64,000 nt of DNA, from the NCBI RefSeq assembly GCF_017565425.1, contig NZ_JAGEMK010000002.1, positions 248,001 to 312,000 of the forward strand. The letters are read 5' to 3'. Shown in pieces: positions 16,091 through 24,822 of this stretch; positions within the stretch are counted from its first letter, which is position 1; every line of letters begins with the position of its first letter. The DNA is from Actinotalea soli (GTDB taxonomy: Bacteria > Actinomycetota > Actinomycetes > Actinomycetales > Cellulomonadaceae). A program made the position numbers and the translations under genes. The notes beneath the pieces were generated by a model. It ran no database searches and was not told the DNA's origin. It worked only from the letters and a program-made list of their open reading frames with translations.

Positions 16091-17121
16091 CCGTCACGAC
16101 GACCGACGCCCCCACCGCCATGCTGACCGGGGTGCAGAAGGCCGCACTGGTCCTCATCCAGCTGGGCCGCGAGCAGGCCTCCAGGGTCATGGCCCAGTTC
16201 GACGACGCCGAGATCGAGGAGCTCACCACCGAGATCGCCCGGCTCGAGCGCATCGACAGCGCCGTCGCCGACACGGTGGTCGAGGAGTTCCACCTCCTCA
16301 CCCTCGGCGGCCAGAGGTTCAGCGGCCGGGGCGGACTCGCCTACGCCCAGCAGGTCCTCGAGGCCTCGGTGGGGCGCGAGCGCGCCGCCGCGATGCTCGA
16401 GCGCCTGCAGACCTCCCTCCAGGGCCAGCCCTTCGAGTTCATGCAGTACGCCGACGCCCGGCAGGTCGTCTCCCTGCTGAGCGGCGAGCACCCGCAGACG
16501 ATCGCCCTGGTGCTGGCCCACCTGCGCGCCGAGCACGCCTCGGCGATCATGACCGGCCTGCCGCCGGCCACCCAGGGGGAGGTCGCGCACCGCATCGCCC
16601 TCATGGAGCGGGCCTCGCCCGACGTCGTCCAGGTGGTCGCCGAGAACCTGCAGCGCAAGGCCACCGCCGTGCTCAGCCCGACCGAGCTCTCGGCCGTCGG
16701 CGGCGTGCAGCCCCTCGTCGAGATCATCAACCGGGCCGACCCGTCGACCGAGAAGCTCATCCTCGAGGGCCTCGCGGCCCGCGACGAGGCCCTCGCCGAC
16801 GAGGTCCGCAGCCGCATGTTCGTCTTCGGTGACATCACGCTGCTCGAGGAGCGCGCCATCCAGCTCGTGCTGCGCGGCGTCGAGATGTCCGTCCTCGCCA
16901 CGGCCCTCAAGGGAGCCGACGAGATGGTGCGCGAGAAGATCCTGCGCAACCTCTCCGAGCGTGCCCGCGAGAACCTCGAGGAGGAGATCGAGCTGCTCGG
17001 CCCGGTGCGCCTCTCGCTGGTCGAGGACTCGCGCTCGGTCGTCGTCCAGGCCATCCGTGGCCTCGAGGAGAGCGGCCAGATCGTCATCCGCCGCGAGGGC
17101 GAGGACGAGTACGTTGCCTGA
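16087..17121 (+). CDS. fliG: Flagellar motor switch protein FliG
   Basis: The 344-residue product has three FliG domains: an N-terminal FliF-binding part (LTGVQKAALVLIQLGREQASRVM), a middle armadillo part with the EHPQTIALVLAHL motif, and a C-terminal torque part including IMFVFGDITLLEERAIQLVLRGVEMSVLATALKGADEMVREKILRNLSERAREN, with the charged residues that face MotA. Length matches other FliG proteins. The fliH start lies inside its last codons. Confidence 0.96.
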   Translation: MTVTTTDAPTAMLTGVQKAALVLIQLGREQASRVMAQFDDAEIEELTTEIARLERIDSAVADTVVEEFHLLTLGGQRFSGRGGLAYAQQVLEASVGRERAAAMLERLQTSLQGQPFEFMQYADARQVVSLLSGEHPQTIALVLAHLRAEHASAIMTGLPPATQGEVAHRIALMERASPDVVQVVAENLQRKATAVLSPTELSAVGGVQPLVEIINRADPSTEKLILEGLAARDEALADEVRSRMFVFGDITLLEERAIQLVLRGVEMSVLATALKGADEMVREKILRNLSERARENLEEEIELLGPVRLSLVEDSRSVVVQAIRGLEESGQIVIRREGEDEYVA

Positions 17122-17743
17122 GTCCACCGTCACCACGTTCCGGCCCGCAGCCCTGCCCGGGCCGTCGAGCCGCGCGAGCGAGGACCGCGACGAGCGGTCC
17201 CGCGCCGCGGGGTACGCCGCGGGATGGACCGCCGGTGCCCGTGCGGCTGCCGAGACCGCTGCCCAGCGGGCCCGTCACCTCGAGGCGCAGGCCGCCGCCG
17301 AGCAGGCCCGTCGTCAGGCAGCCCTCGAGCACGCCCTCGCGGTGCTCTCGGCTGCCGTCGACGCCGTCGAGGCCCGGACCATCCCCATCGTCAGGGAGGC
17401 ACGCGCCACCCTGCACTCGACCGCCCTCGACCTCGCCGCCGCCGTGCTCCAGCACGAGCTGCGCCCGGGGCCCGACTCGGCCCGTGTGCTGCTCGAGCGT
17501 GCCCTCGACCTGCCGGTCGAGCTCGGCGTGCACACCGTGCGCGTCAACCCCGTCGACCTCACCCACTGCGAGGCCGTGCTCCGCGCCGGTCAGGCCCGGC
17601 TCCCCGAGGGCGCGCGCCTGGTCGCCGACCCACGGCTCGCCCCGGGGGACACCGTCAGCGAGTACCCGGACGGCTTCCTCGACGCCCAGGTCCAGACCGC
17701 CCTCGACCGCGCCCGCGCGGTCCTCAGCGAGGACCAGGCATGA
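17114..17743 (+). CDS. fliH: Flagellar export ATPase regulator FliH
   Basis: The 209-residue protein has an Ala/Arg/Glu-rich coiled coil (about 20-75, with GxxxA-like repeats such as AAGYAAGWTAGARAAAETAAQ) and a FliH/YscL C-terminal domain with VRVNPVDL and the ending ADPRLAPGDTVSEYPDGFLDAQVQTALDRARAVL. FliH binds FliI and holds it at the export gate. The TTG start at 17114 overlaps fliG by 8 nt and has GAGGA 8 nt upstream; no ATG or GTG fits. The stop overlaps fliI (ATGA). Confidence 0.88.
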   Translation: MPESTVTTFRPAALPGPSSRASEDRDERSRAAGYAAGWTAGARAAAETAAQRARHLEAQAAAEQARRQAALEHALAVLSAAVDAVEARTIPIVREARATLHSTALDLAAAVLQHELRPGPDSARVLLERALDLPVELGVHTVRVNPVDLTHCEAVLRAGQARLPEGARLVADPRLAPGDTVSEYPDGFLDAQVQTALDRARAVLSEDQA

Positions 17744-19101
17744 CCACGACCACCGCGCCCACGCGCGCCACCGCCCCGGTGCCCGGCTCCCAGGACGCCG
17801 TGCTGCGGCGAGCCCTCGGTGCCGCGGCCCCCGAGCGCGTCGGCCGGGTCAACGCGGTGGTCGGTCTGTCGATCGACGTCGCCGGGGTGACCGGTGCCGT
17901 CGGCGACCTGCTGCTCGTCGGCGAGCCCGGCGCGGGGCAGGTGTCGGTCGAGGTCGTGGCCGCCACGCCCACCGTGCTCCGCTGCATGCCCCTGGGCGCC
18001 GTGGCCGGCCTGCACGTCGGCATGCCCGTGCGCTCGACCGGTCGGCCGCTCACGGTCCCCACCGGCAACGCCCTGCTGGGCCGGGTGCTCGACGGGCTCG
18101 GCCGGCCGATCGACGGCAAGGGCCCGCTCACCGGCGCCCGCCAGGTCTCGGTCGACGGCTCGGCCCCCTCGGCGCTGGGCCGCGCCCGGGTCGACACCCC
18201 CCTCTCCCTGGGCGTGCGCGCGCTGGACACCATGGTCACCGCAGGCCGCGGTCAGCGCCTCGGCCTGTTCGCCGGCTCGGGCGTCGGCAAGTCGAGCCTG
18301 CTCTCCATGGTCGCCCGGGGCACCGACGCCGAGATCTCGGTCATCGCCCTGGTCGGTGAGCGTGGCCGTGAGGTCCGCGAGTTCCTCGAGGACGACCTCG
18401 GCCCCGAGGGCCTGGCCCGCAGCGTCGTCGTGGTCGCCACCTCCGACGAGCCGCCGCTGGTCCGCCTGCGCGCGGCCTTCGTCGCGACCAGCATCGCCGA
18501 GGGGTTCCGCGCCGAGGGCCGGGACGTCGTGCTGATGATGGACTCGCTCACCCGCGTGGCGATGGCCCAGCGCGAGATCGGCCTCTCGGTGGGCGAGCCC
18601 CCCGCGACCCGCGGCTACCCGCCGTCGACCTTCTCGCTGCTCGCCCGGCTCCTCGAGCGGGCCGGCACCGCCGAGCGCGGATCGGTCACCGGCATCTACA
18701 CCGTGCTCGTGGACGGCGACGACCACAACGAGCCCATCGCCGACGCAGCCCGGTCCATCCTCGACGGTCACGTCGTGCTGACCCGCGAGCTCGCGGTCGC
18801 CGGGCACTTCCCCAGCATCGACGTGCTCGCCTCCGTCTCCCGGGTGGCCGGCCGGGTCACCTCGGCCGACCAGCGCGAGGCCGCGGTCGTGCTGCGCCAG
18901 GTGATGGCGGCCCGCCGCCGTGCCCAGGACCTGCTCGACGTCGGTGCCTACGTGGCCGGCAGCAACGCCCTGGTCGACGCCGCGGTGCAGCACGCCGGGG
19001 CGATCGACGCCTTCCTCCAGCAGCCCCTCGACGACACCGCCGAGCCCGAGGACTCCTGGGCTCGTCTCGCGAGCCTCGTCCGAGCGATCGGGGGTCAGTG
19101 A
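17740..19101 (+). CDS. fliI: Flagellum-specific ATPase FliI
   Basis: The 453-residue protein is an F1-beta-like type III secretion ATPase: Walker A GSGVGKS near 178-184, Walker B VVLMMDSLTRVAMAQREIGLSVGEPPATRGYPPSTF from about 265 (the GEPPATxGYPPSVF signature is diagnostic), and YTVLVDGDDHNEPIADAARSILDGHVVL. It energises export together with FliH and FliJ. The start at 17740 overlaps fliH; a longer upstream frame is a shadow. Length and order are typical. Confidence 0.97.
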   Translation: MTTTTAPTRATAPVPGSQDAVLRRALGAAAPERVGRVNAVVGLSIDVAGVTGAVGDLLLVGEPGAGQVSVEVVAATPTVLRCMPLGAVAGLHVGMPVRSTGRPLTVPTGNALLGRVLDGLGRPIDGKGPLTGARQVSVDGSAPSALGRARVDTPLSLGVRALDTMVTAGRGQRLGLFAGSGVGKSSLLSMVARGTDAEISVIALVGERGREVREFLEDDLGPEGLARSVVVVATSDEPPLVRLRAAFVATSIAEGFRAEGRDVVLMMDSLTRVAMAQREIGLSVGEPPATRGYPPSTFSLLARLLERAGTAERGSVTGIYTVLVDGDDHNEPIADAARSILDGHVVLTRELAVAGHFPSIDVLASVSRVAGRVTSADQREAAVVLRQVMAARRRAQDLLDVGAYVAGSNALVDAAVQHAGAIDAFLQQPLDDTAEPEDSWARLASLVRAIGGQ

Positions 19102-19547
19102 TGGCCCGCGCCTTCCGTCTCGGTGGCCTGCTGCGCCTGCGCAAGCTCCAGGAGGAGCAGGCCGAGGCAGAGGCCGCCCGCGCCCACGCCGAGCGTCGTG
19201 CCGCGGACAAGCGCCGCTACGACACCGCCGTGATGCTCGCCGGAGCGGCCCTGCCCCGCGAGGGGGATGAGCTCACCTGGCGCGCGGCCATCGCGAGCCG
19301 GGCCGCGCTCACGGGCCTCGCCTCGGAGTCCGTCGCCGCGGTCGGCGCCGCCCAGGCGCGCGTGCAGCAGGCCACGGCCCACTGGGCCGAGGCCAAGGCG
19401 CGGGCCACCGCGCTCGAGAAGCTCGAGGACCGGCACTCCGCCGCCCTCCGCACCGAGGAGGACCACGCCGAGCAGCTCGTGCTCGACGAGGCCGCTCTGC
19501 GTGGTCGAACCACCACGACGAACCCACCCATCGAGGGGGAACGATGA
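19101..19547 (+). CDS. fliJ: Flagellar export protein FliJ
   Basis: The 148-residue, highly charged helical protein FRLGGLLRLRKLQEEQAEAEAARAHAERRAADKRRYD has the FliJ N-terminal pattern (FrLexLLrlRkxxEdxA). FliJ is a coiled-coil rotor-like subunit in the FliI hexamer. ATG 19101 overlaps the fliI stop (TGATG); a GTG at 19098 would add one residue. The stop overlaps the fliK start (ATGA). Assignment rests on position, size and pattern. Confidence 0.88.
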   Translation: MARAFRLGGLLRLRKLQEEQAEAEAARAHAERRAADKRRYDTAVMLAGAALPREGDELTWRAAIASRAALTGLASESVAAVGAAQARVQQATAHWAEAKARATALEKLEDRHSAALRTEEDHAEQLVLDEAALRGRTTTTNPPIEGER

Positions 19548-20788
19548 GCACGATCATCATGCTTCCGGCACCTGTGCCGACCAGCGGCCGCGGCAGCGGC
19601 TCGTCCGGCGCGGGTGCCTCCGGCTCGGGCGGCCCCGGCGACTTCGCAGCGGCACTCGAGGCCGTCGTCGAGGGCTCCGTGCGCAAGCCGGGCACCCAGC
19701 AGCGCGGGCAGCAGGAGGGCGGGGAGGCCCAGGCCGCGGCCGACGGCGCGCTGGTCACCGTCGCGCAGATCGTCCAGGCCGCCTCCGGGCTGCTCGCCGA
19801 GGTCGGCGGCACCGGGCTCGGCACCGGCGTGCCCGCCCCGGGCGTCGAGGGGACCGTCGACGGCGAGACTGCCGGAGACGAGGACGGCATGGCCCAGGTG
19901 CTCGACCTGACCCCCCGCCTGGCCGCAGCCCTGGCCGCCGAGGAGGGGACCGGCACCGTGCCCACCCAGCGATCGGCGACCCAGGCCGAGGCCGTCCAGG
20001 CCGCGCTCGCCGCCGCGACCCAGGGAGCCGGGACCGAGGCGGACGCCGACGCCCCCGGCAAGCACGCAGCCGGCAAGCACGCCGCGTCCACCCCCGCCGC
20101 GGTGCCCGCCGCCGCGGTCCCGGGCGGGGCGCAGGCCCAGCAGGCCGCCCAGGCAGCCGCCGCGGCGACCGGTCCGCTCACCCCTGCCACGACCGACGGG
20201 GAGCCGGTGGTCGCCCCGGTGCGTGTCGAGGCCGCGTCCGTCGCGCCGACGCCCACGACGACCACCTCGACCGCGCTGGCCCCCACCCCCGTCCCGACCG
20301 TGGCGACACCGACGACCGAGACCAGCGCGCCGTCGTCGACCCCCGCGCCCCCGGCTCCGGCGTCCCCCGACCAGGCCCGGCCGCTGGCCGACCAGCTCGG
20401 CGTCCGGCTCGCCGGTCTGCGCAGTGCGGGCGAGGGGCAGCACGTGCTCACCCTGCGGGTCGACCCCGAGAGCATCGGACCGATCCGGGTGGTCGCGCAC
20501 ATCGGGCCCGAGGGGGTGCGGATCGAGCTGCTCGGGGCGACCGAGCAGGCCCGTGAGGCGCTGCGCGGGGCCCTGCCGGACCTGCGCCGTGACCTCGTCG
20601 CTGCCGGCTTCCCCGCCGACCTCGGCCTGGGCGGTGACGGCAAGGGCGGCCTCAAGGGCGACGGGACCGGCGCCGACGCCCAGGGCAAGAAGGCCGCAGC
20701 CGGCGGCACCGACCTGACCGAGACCGACGACGGCGACGACGCCTCGGCACCCACCGGGCTGCACCGCGGCCTCGACCTCATCGTCTGA
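19544..20788 (+). CDS. fliK: Flagellar hook-length control protein FliK
   Basis: The 414-residue protein has a long, low-complexity Ala/Gly/Pro/Thr-rich N-terminal region (1-285) and a conserved C-terminal Flg_hook domain (about 290-390): LGVRLAGLRSAGEGQHVLTLRVDPESIGPIRVVAHIGPEGVRIELLGATEQAREALRGALPDLRRDLVAAGF. This is the pattern of FliK, the secreted ruler that sets hook length and switches substrate class. The disordered N-terminal part diverges fast, so only the C-terminal domain supports the call, along with position before flgD-flgE. Confidence 0.9.
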   Translation: MSTIIMLPAPVPTSGRGSGSSGAGASGSGGPGDFAAALEAVVEGSVRKPGTQQRGQQEGGEAQAAADGALVTVAQIVQAASGLLAEVGGTGLGTGVPAPGVEGTVDGETAGDEDGMAQVLDLTPRLAAALAAEEGTGTVPTQRSATQAEAVQAALAAATQGAGTEADADAPGKHAAGKHAASTPAAVPAAAVPGGAQAQQAAQAAAAATGPLTPATTDGEPVVAPVRVEAASVAPTPTTTTSTALAPTPVPTVATPTTETSAPSSTPAPPAPASPDQARPLADQLGVRLAGLRSAGEGQHVLTLRVDPESIGPIRVVAHIGPEGVRIELLGATEQAREALRGALPDLRRDLVAAGFPADLGLGGDGKGGLKGDGTGADAQGKKAAAGGTDLTETDDGDDASAPTGLHRGLDLIV

Positions 20789-20802
20789 CAGGGAGACCAC
20801 CC

Positions 20803-21324
20803 ATGAGCATCATGCCCACCGAGACGACCGTCCAGGCCACCTCGCTGCACGCGACCGCCACCCCGGCGACCGCGGCCAAGAAGGAGATGGACTCCGAGGT
20901 CTTCCTCGCCCTCCTGGTCGCGCAGCTGCGCAACCAGGACCCCACGTCCCCCATGGACACCAGCGACATGATGGCCCAGTCCACCCAGCTCGCGTCCATG
21001 GAGCAGCTGACCGCCCTGACGGACACCTCGCGGGAGAGCTTCGCCCTCCAGATGCGTGTCGCGGCCGCCGGGATGGTCGGCCAGGAGGTCAGCTTCGTCG
21101 ACGCCGACGGCGTCACGCAGACCGGCATCGCCGAGTCCGTCTCCTTCGCCTACGAGGTGCCTCAGGTGAAGGTCGGCGAGTGGACCGTCCCGCTCGACGC
21201 CGTAGCCCTCGTGCGTGCCGCAGGCAACCAGGCCGGTGGCGCCACCGCCGGCTCCTCCGGCACCACCGCCCCGTCCACCGACTCCTCGACCACCACCTCC
21301 GGCAGCGCCGGAACCGCTGCCTGA
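20803..21324 (+). CDS. flgD: Flagellar hook cap/scaffold protein FlgD
   Basis: The 173-residue product has the FlgD N-terminal motif EVFLALLVAQLRNQDPTSPMDTSDMMAQSTQLASMEQL (FlxLLvaQLxnQDPlnPmdnxeftxQlAxfsxveql), followed by one small beta domain (GMVGQEVSFVDADG...VGEWTVPLDAVALV) and a Thr/Ser/Gly-rich tail. FlgD caps the growing hook. The C-terminal domains are shorter than in Salmonella, as is common in Gram-positive bacteria. Confidence 0.93.
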   Translation: MSIMPTETTVQATSLHATATPATAAKKEMDSEVFLALLVAQLRNQDPTSPMDTSDMMAQSTQLASMEQLTALTDTSRESFALQMRVAAAGMVGQEVSFVDADGVTQTGIAESVSFAYEVPQVKVGEWTVPLDAVALVRAAGNQAGGATAGSSGTTAPSTDSSTTTSGSAGTAA

Positions 21325-21357
21325 CCAGGCCGCTCCACCACTCGAAGGGAAATTCCC

Positions 21358-22536
21358 ATGCTGCGCTCACTCTTCTCCGGCATCAGCGGTCTCCGGGCAC
21401 ACCAGACCATGCTCGACGTCACCGGCAACAACATCGCCAACGTCAACACCACGGGCTTCAAGGCCTCGCAGACCCAGTTCCAGGACACCCTCTCCCAGGT
21501 GCTCACCAACGCCGGAGGGGCCCAGCCCGGCCTCGGTGGCACCAACCCCGCGCAGGTCGGCCTCGGTGTGCAGGTCGCCGGCGTCACGACCAACTTCCAG
21601 CAGGGCGCGGCCCAGCTGACCAACCGCTCGACCGACATGATGATCTCGGGCGACGGGTTCTTCATGGTCCGCAAGGGCAACGAGCAGTTCTACACCCGGG
21701 CCGGGGCCTTCAGCTTCGACGCGACCGGTCAGCTCGTGACCCCCGACGGCGGCCTGGTCCGCGGCTGGGCGGCCGACGCCAACGGGAACGTCGACACCAA
21801 CGGGCCGCTCTCCGACATGCGGCTGCCCATCGCGACCCTCATGGGCGCGACGGCCACAACGGCGGCGACCTTCGAGGGCAACCTGCCCTCCGAGGCGGCT
21901 GCGGGCACCGTGCTGAACCGTGAGGTCGACGTCTACGACGGCGCGGGCAACATGACCTCCCTGCAGCTCGCCTTCACCCGCACCGCAGCAGGCTGGAACG
22001 TCGAGGCGACCCGCAACGGCGCCGTCGTCGGCACCAGCGCGATGACCTTCAACGCCGCGGGGCAGCTGACCGGGGGTGGCACCCTGAACGCCGGGGGCAT
22101 CGCGGTCAACCTGAGCACCACCACCGGCTTCGCGGGGCTCGACACCATCAAGGCCGCGACGCAGGACGGGCGCGCGGCGGGCTCGCTGCAGTCCTTCACG
22201 ATCAACGCGGACGGCACCCTGATGGGCTCCTTCAGCAACGGCCTCAAGCAGGCCATCGGGCGCGTCTCCCTCGCGACCTTCGCCAACCCCGCGGGCCTCG
22301 AGAAGGCCGGCGGCTCGCTGTACCGCACGAGCATCAACTCGGGCGACCCGCAGGTCGGTGCCGCGGGCACGGACGGCCGTGGCTCGCTCACCGGTGGAGC
22401 CCTCGAGATGTCGAACGTCGACCTCTCGGCCGAGTTCACCAACCTGATCATCGCCCAGCGCGGTTTCCAGGCGAACAGCCGCGTCATCACCACCTCGGAC
22501 GAGATGCTCCAGGAGCTCGTCAACCTCAAGCGCTGA
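21358..22536 (+). CDS. flgE: Flagellar hook protein FlgE
   Basis: The 392-residue protein starts LRSLFSGISGLRAHQTMLDVTGNNIANVNTTGFKASQTQF and ends LEMSNVDLSAEFTNLIIAQRGFQANSRVITTSDEMLQELVNLKR, the N- and C-terminal core helices of FlgE/FlgG-type proteins. The central domain (about 80-320) fits a hook subunit. No separate flgF or flgG lies in this window, so the same-family distal rod protein is elsewhere or absent. Last gene of the flgB run; after it the DNA becomes low-complexity. Confidence 0.93.
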   Translation: MLRSLFSGISGLRAHQTMLDVTGNNIANVNTTGFKASQTQFQDTLSQVLTNAGGAQPGLGGTNPAQVGLGVQVAGVTTNFQQGAAQLTNRSTDMMISGDGFFMVRKGNEQFYTRAGAFSFDATGQLVTPDGGLVRGWAADANGNVDTNGPLSDMRLPIATLMGATATTAATFEGNLPSEAAAGTVLNREVDVYDGAGNMTSLQLAFTRTAAGWNVEATRNGAVVGTSAMTFNAAGQLTGGGTLNAGGIAVNLSTTTGFAGLDTIKAATQDGRAAGSLQSFTINADGTLMGSFSNGLKQAIGRVSLATFANPAGLEKAGGSLYRTSINSGDPQVGAAGTDGRGSLTGGALEMSNVDLSAEFTNLIIAQRGFQANSRVITTSDEMLQELVNLKR

Positions 22537-23016
22537 CCCACCCTCGCGCCAGGACGTGCGGCCCCTGGCCCACCCCGTCCTGGCCCCCCCCCCCCCCCCC
22601 ACGCCCAGGCCCGAGGCGACCGCCCCGTTCACGCCCGCCCCGCCCGCCACCTCTCGCCGCGCGCGCCCCACCCCGACCGCCCCCTCTCGCGGCGCGCGCC
22701 CCACCCCGACCGCCCCCCGCACCCCCGGTCCACATCGTCGGGGTCGATCGGGGTCACTATCTGACCCTGATCAACCCCGATCTTGCCGGGGCACTGCCGC
22801 CGCGCGCCGCCCGCCGCATGCGACCGCCGCATGCGACCGGCGCCCACCGCGCGCCGCGCCCACCCCAGCTGCCCGCCGCGCCCACCCCAGCCGCGCGCCG
22901 CGCCCACCCAGCCGCGCGCCGCTGGGCTGCCTGATGGGTGGCTGTCGGTCACCGCCCTCGGCCCTCCCGGCCACGCGTTGGCCGGTGGGACCGTGTCGGG
23001 GGTGCGGGGAGGGCGT
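22537..23016. other. Low-complexity C-rich intergenic segment
   Basis: No gene is convincing in these 480 nt. It holds a run of 17 C (22584-22600), two copies of a CGCGCCCCACCCCGACCGCC-like unit (about 22660-22715), palindrome A copy 3 (22740-22778), a tandem duplication of the 13-mer GCCGCATGCGACC (22811-22836), and degenerate CCGCGCCCACCCCAG-type repeats to about 22930. The long frames opened here by strand-wide GC bias are shadows. Confidence 0.7.
22740..22778. repeat. 39-nt palindromic repeat, type A, copy 3
   Basis: GGGGTCGATCGGGGTCA and TGACCCTGATCAACCCC flank a CTATC centre; 15 of 17 arm positions pair. It lies between flgE and the DUF559-type gene. Confidence 0.75.
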
Positions 23017-23976
23017 TCAGGTGACGAGGCAGTCCGGGCCGCAGGGTCGCGGGGTACCGCGCCACCCGCGGCTGCGCAGTGCTGCGACGACCTGGGCCGC
23101 CGTCGAGCACGGCGTGACTCGGATGTGGCGCCACCGGTAGCGCAGGGTCACCTCGCCTCGCTCCAGGAGCACCGCGTTGTCACGCCAGGTGTCCTGGTCG
23201 GTCCGGCCGCCGGGGTGGGCGAGCTCCCCGTCGAGCTCGACACGGACGCCGAGGCTCTCGTACACGGCGTCCGCGCGGATGCGACGCCCGTCCCCGAGGC
23301 GATGCTGGACCTGCCGACGGGAGCGGGGGAGTCGGTGACGTCGCTCGACGTCGCGGCGGTAACGGCGCTCCAGCGCAGACTCTGCCCCTCCCTCGACGTC
23401 CTCGAGGATCTCGAGGACGAGCCTGCGGTGGGCCATCCGGGCGCTCTGCGTGACGGCGTCGCGGATCTCGGCCGGGAGAGTCCGCGCCCGGACGGCGGCG
23501 CACAGCAGGCTGATCACCTCGTCGTCGGAGCGGGCCAGGGTGAGCAGGTCGAGGACGGTGCCAGGACGAGTGGTCGTCGGCAGCCGGTTCACCAGGTGGG
23601 CCCAGCCCTCCGCACCGAGATGGCGGCGTCGGTGCACGACGATGCCGGGGCTGCCCGCGACGTGGCGTCCGTGCGGCACGCTCACGTCGACCAGCCGGGG
23701 CGGGACGTCGGCGAACCCGTGCTGGTACCCCGCGGCCCGGTGGCTCAGGACCGCCCCGCGCCCGGCGTGGAGCAGGGCCGCCTGGGCGCGGGTCCGCCAC
23801 TCGACGGGCCCCGAGTGGACCACCAGCACACCGCGGTGCAGCCGCTTCCACGGTCCGTGCCGCACCTGCCGCTTGATCCACGACGGCTCAGCACCAAGTC
23901 TCAGCAGCTGCGCCGTGGTCACCACCCCGAGCTGCCGCTCGGCCAGACGCATGATCGACGGATGAGGTGGCGACAT
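23017..23976 (-). CDS. AbiEi-antitoxin-like/DUF559 endonuclease-like protein
   Basis: The 319-residue protein joins an N-terminal winged-helix segment (RLAERQLGVVTTAQLLRLGAEPSWIKRQV), as in AbiEi-type antitoxins, to a C-terminal DUF559/Vsr-like nuclease fold with ADAVYESLGVRVELDGELAHP and TDQDTWRDNAVLLERG, where D, ExD and the later R/H positions of the PD-(D/E)xK-like core can be seen. Such proteins are common as multiple paralogs in actinobacteria; function is largely unknown. ATG 23976 gives the family N-terminus; the longer open frame to 24834 is shadow. It is opposite in direction to the flagellar genes and separates flgE from the motor genes, so it is likely an insertion. Confidence 0.78.
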   Translation of the reverse strand: MSPPHPSIMRLAERQLGVVTTAQLLRLGAEPSWIKRQVRHGPWKRLHRGVLVVHSGPVEWRTRAQAALLHAGRGAVLSHRAAGYQHGFADVPPRLVDVSVPHGRHVAGSPGIVVHRRRHLGAEGWAHLVNRLPTTTRPGTVLDLLTLARSDDEVISLLCAAVRARTLPAEIRDAVTQSARMAHRRLVLEILEDVEGGAESALERRYRRDVERRHRLPRSRRQVQHRLGDGRRIRADAVYESLGVRVELDGELAHPGGRTDQDTWRDNAVLLERGEVTLRYRWRHIRVTPCSTAAQVVAALRSRGWRGTPRPCGPDCLVT

Positions 23977-24099
23977 GCGTCGACTGTGGTGCTCGTGCTG
24001 CGCTGCCGCGTGGCCTGCCCACCACCCCTGTGGACCGACCACGCCGAGGGCACCCGGTGGACAGCCCCGCGGGTCCGGGGAGTCGCGCTCATCGGGGGT

Positions 24100-24132
24100 G
24101 GGGGGGGGGGGGCCCCCCCCCCCCCCCCCCCC
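24100..24132. repeat. Homopolymer block: 13 G followed by 20 C
   Basis: G13 (24100-24112) runs directly into C20 (24113-24132), a 13-bp perfect palindrome with a C extension. It lies 124 nt upstream of the DUF559-type gene's start. It may be slippage-prone in vivo or a sequencing/assembly artefact. Confidence 0.7.
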
Positions 24133-24225
24133 ACCCCAGTACCGACCGCGCCCGCGCCAGCAACCCCGGGGCATGGGACGGCGGGCGGGCGGACGGGGCC
24201 CGCGGGCGAGGGCACGCGACGCATC

Positions 24226-24264
24226 GGGGTCGATCAGGGTCACTATTCGACCCCGCTCGACCCC
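24226..24264. repeat. 39-nt palindromic repeat, type A, copy 4
   Basis: GGGGTCGATCAGGGTCA and TCGACCCCGCTCGACCCC flank CTAT. It is followed by about 80 nt of C-rich, CGACCCC/CGCCCCC-type degenerate repeats. Copies 3 and 4 bracket the DUF559-type gene. Confidence 0.7.
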
Positions 24265-24419
24265 GGACGCCCCCGGACGCCCCCGGCCGACCCCGCTCGA
24301 CGCCGTCGACCCCGCCCGCCCCCGCTGACCCCGCCCGCCCCCGGACGACCGCGTGCTGGGTCTCGGGTCCCCGATCCGGGCTGTGACCGGGACAACCGGT
24401 GCGGGCCTACCCGAAAGGC

Positions 24420-24444
24420 TCAGTCGGGACTGCGTGCGGCCGAT
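24420..24444 (+). promoter_or_regulatory. Sigma-28-like promoter for swrD-motA-motB-fliL
   Basis: TCAG-N15-GCCGATCA, 87 nt before the GTG at 24532. The -10 is perfect; the -35 has G at the fourth position. Confidence 0.65.
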
Positions 24445-24531
24445 CAGGTAGTCATGCCGGCCCTTGGTGGGTCGGGAACCGTGCGTGGCCGCGACCCGGC
24501 CCGTGCACCACACCAGGGATGGGAACCAGTC

Positions 24532-24822
24532 GTGATCGTCGTGACACGCCTCAACGGGCCGCAGTTCGCGGTGAACCCTGATCTGCTCCAACGGGTCGAG
24601 ACGACGCCGGACACGATCCTCACCCTGATCGACGGCACCAAGTACATCGTCGCGGAGTCGATGGAGGAGATCACCTCCCTCGTCGTGGCCTACAGAGCCC
24701 GCGTCATCGCCACGATGATGGAGATGGCAGACGACGCCCTGGGCGACACCACCGTCTCCGCGGTCACCGAGCTCAAGCGGCCCTCCCTGCGGTCGCTGCC
24801 CCCCGTCCCGGAGGCTGACTGA
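24532..24822 (+). CDS. swrD: FlbD/SwrD-family flagellar protein
   Basis: The 96-residue protein VIVVTRLNGPQFAVNPDLLQRVETTPDTILTLIDGTKYIVAESMEEI is the FlbD/SwrD domain (xtRLNgxxfxlNpdlIexiexxPDTvitLxnGkkyvVxEsxxEv), extended by a helical tail. SwrD in Bacillus increases flagellar power and lies beside motor genes. GTG 24532 was chosen; a second GTG at 24541 is possible. Its stop overlaps the motA start (TGATG), supporting a motor-related role. Confidence 0.9.
   Translation: MIVVTRLNGPQFAVNPDLLQRVETTPDTILTLIDGTKYIVAESMEEITSLVVAYRARVIATMMEMADDALGDTTVSAVTELKRPSLRSLPPVPEAD

Noticed and set aside
22600-24360. CRISPR array in the repeat-rich segment
   Set aside because: Repeats are irregular, C-rich and unspaced; there are no unique equal-length spacers and no cas genes.
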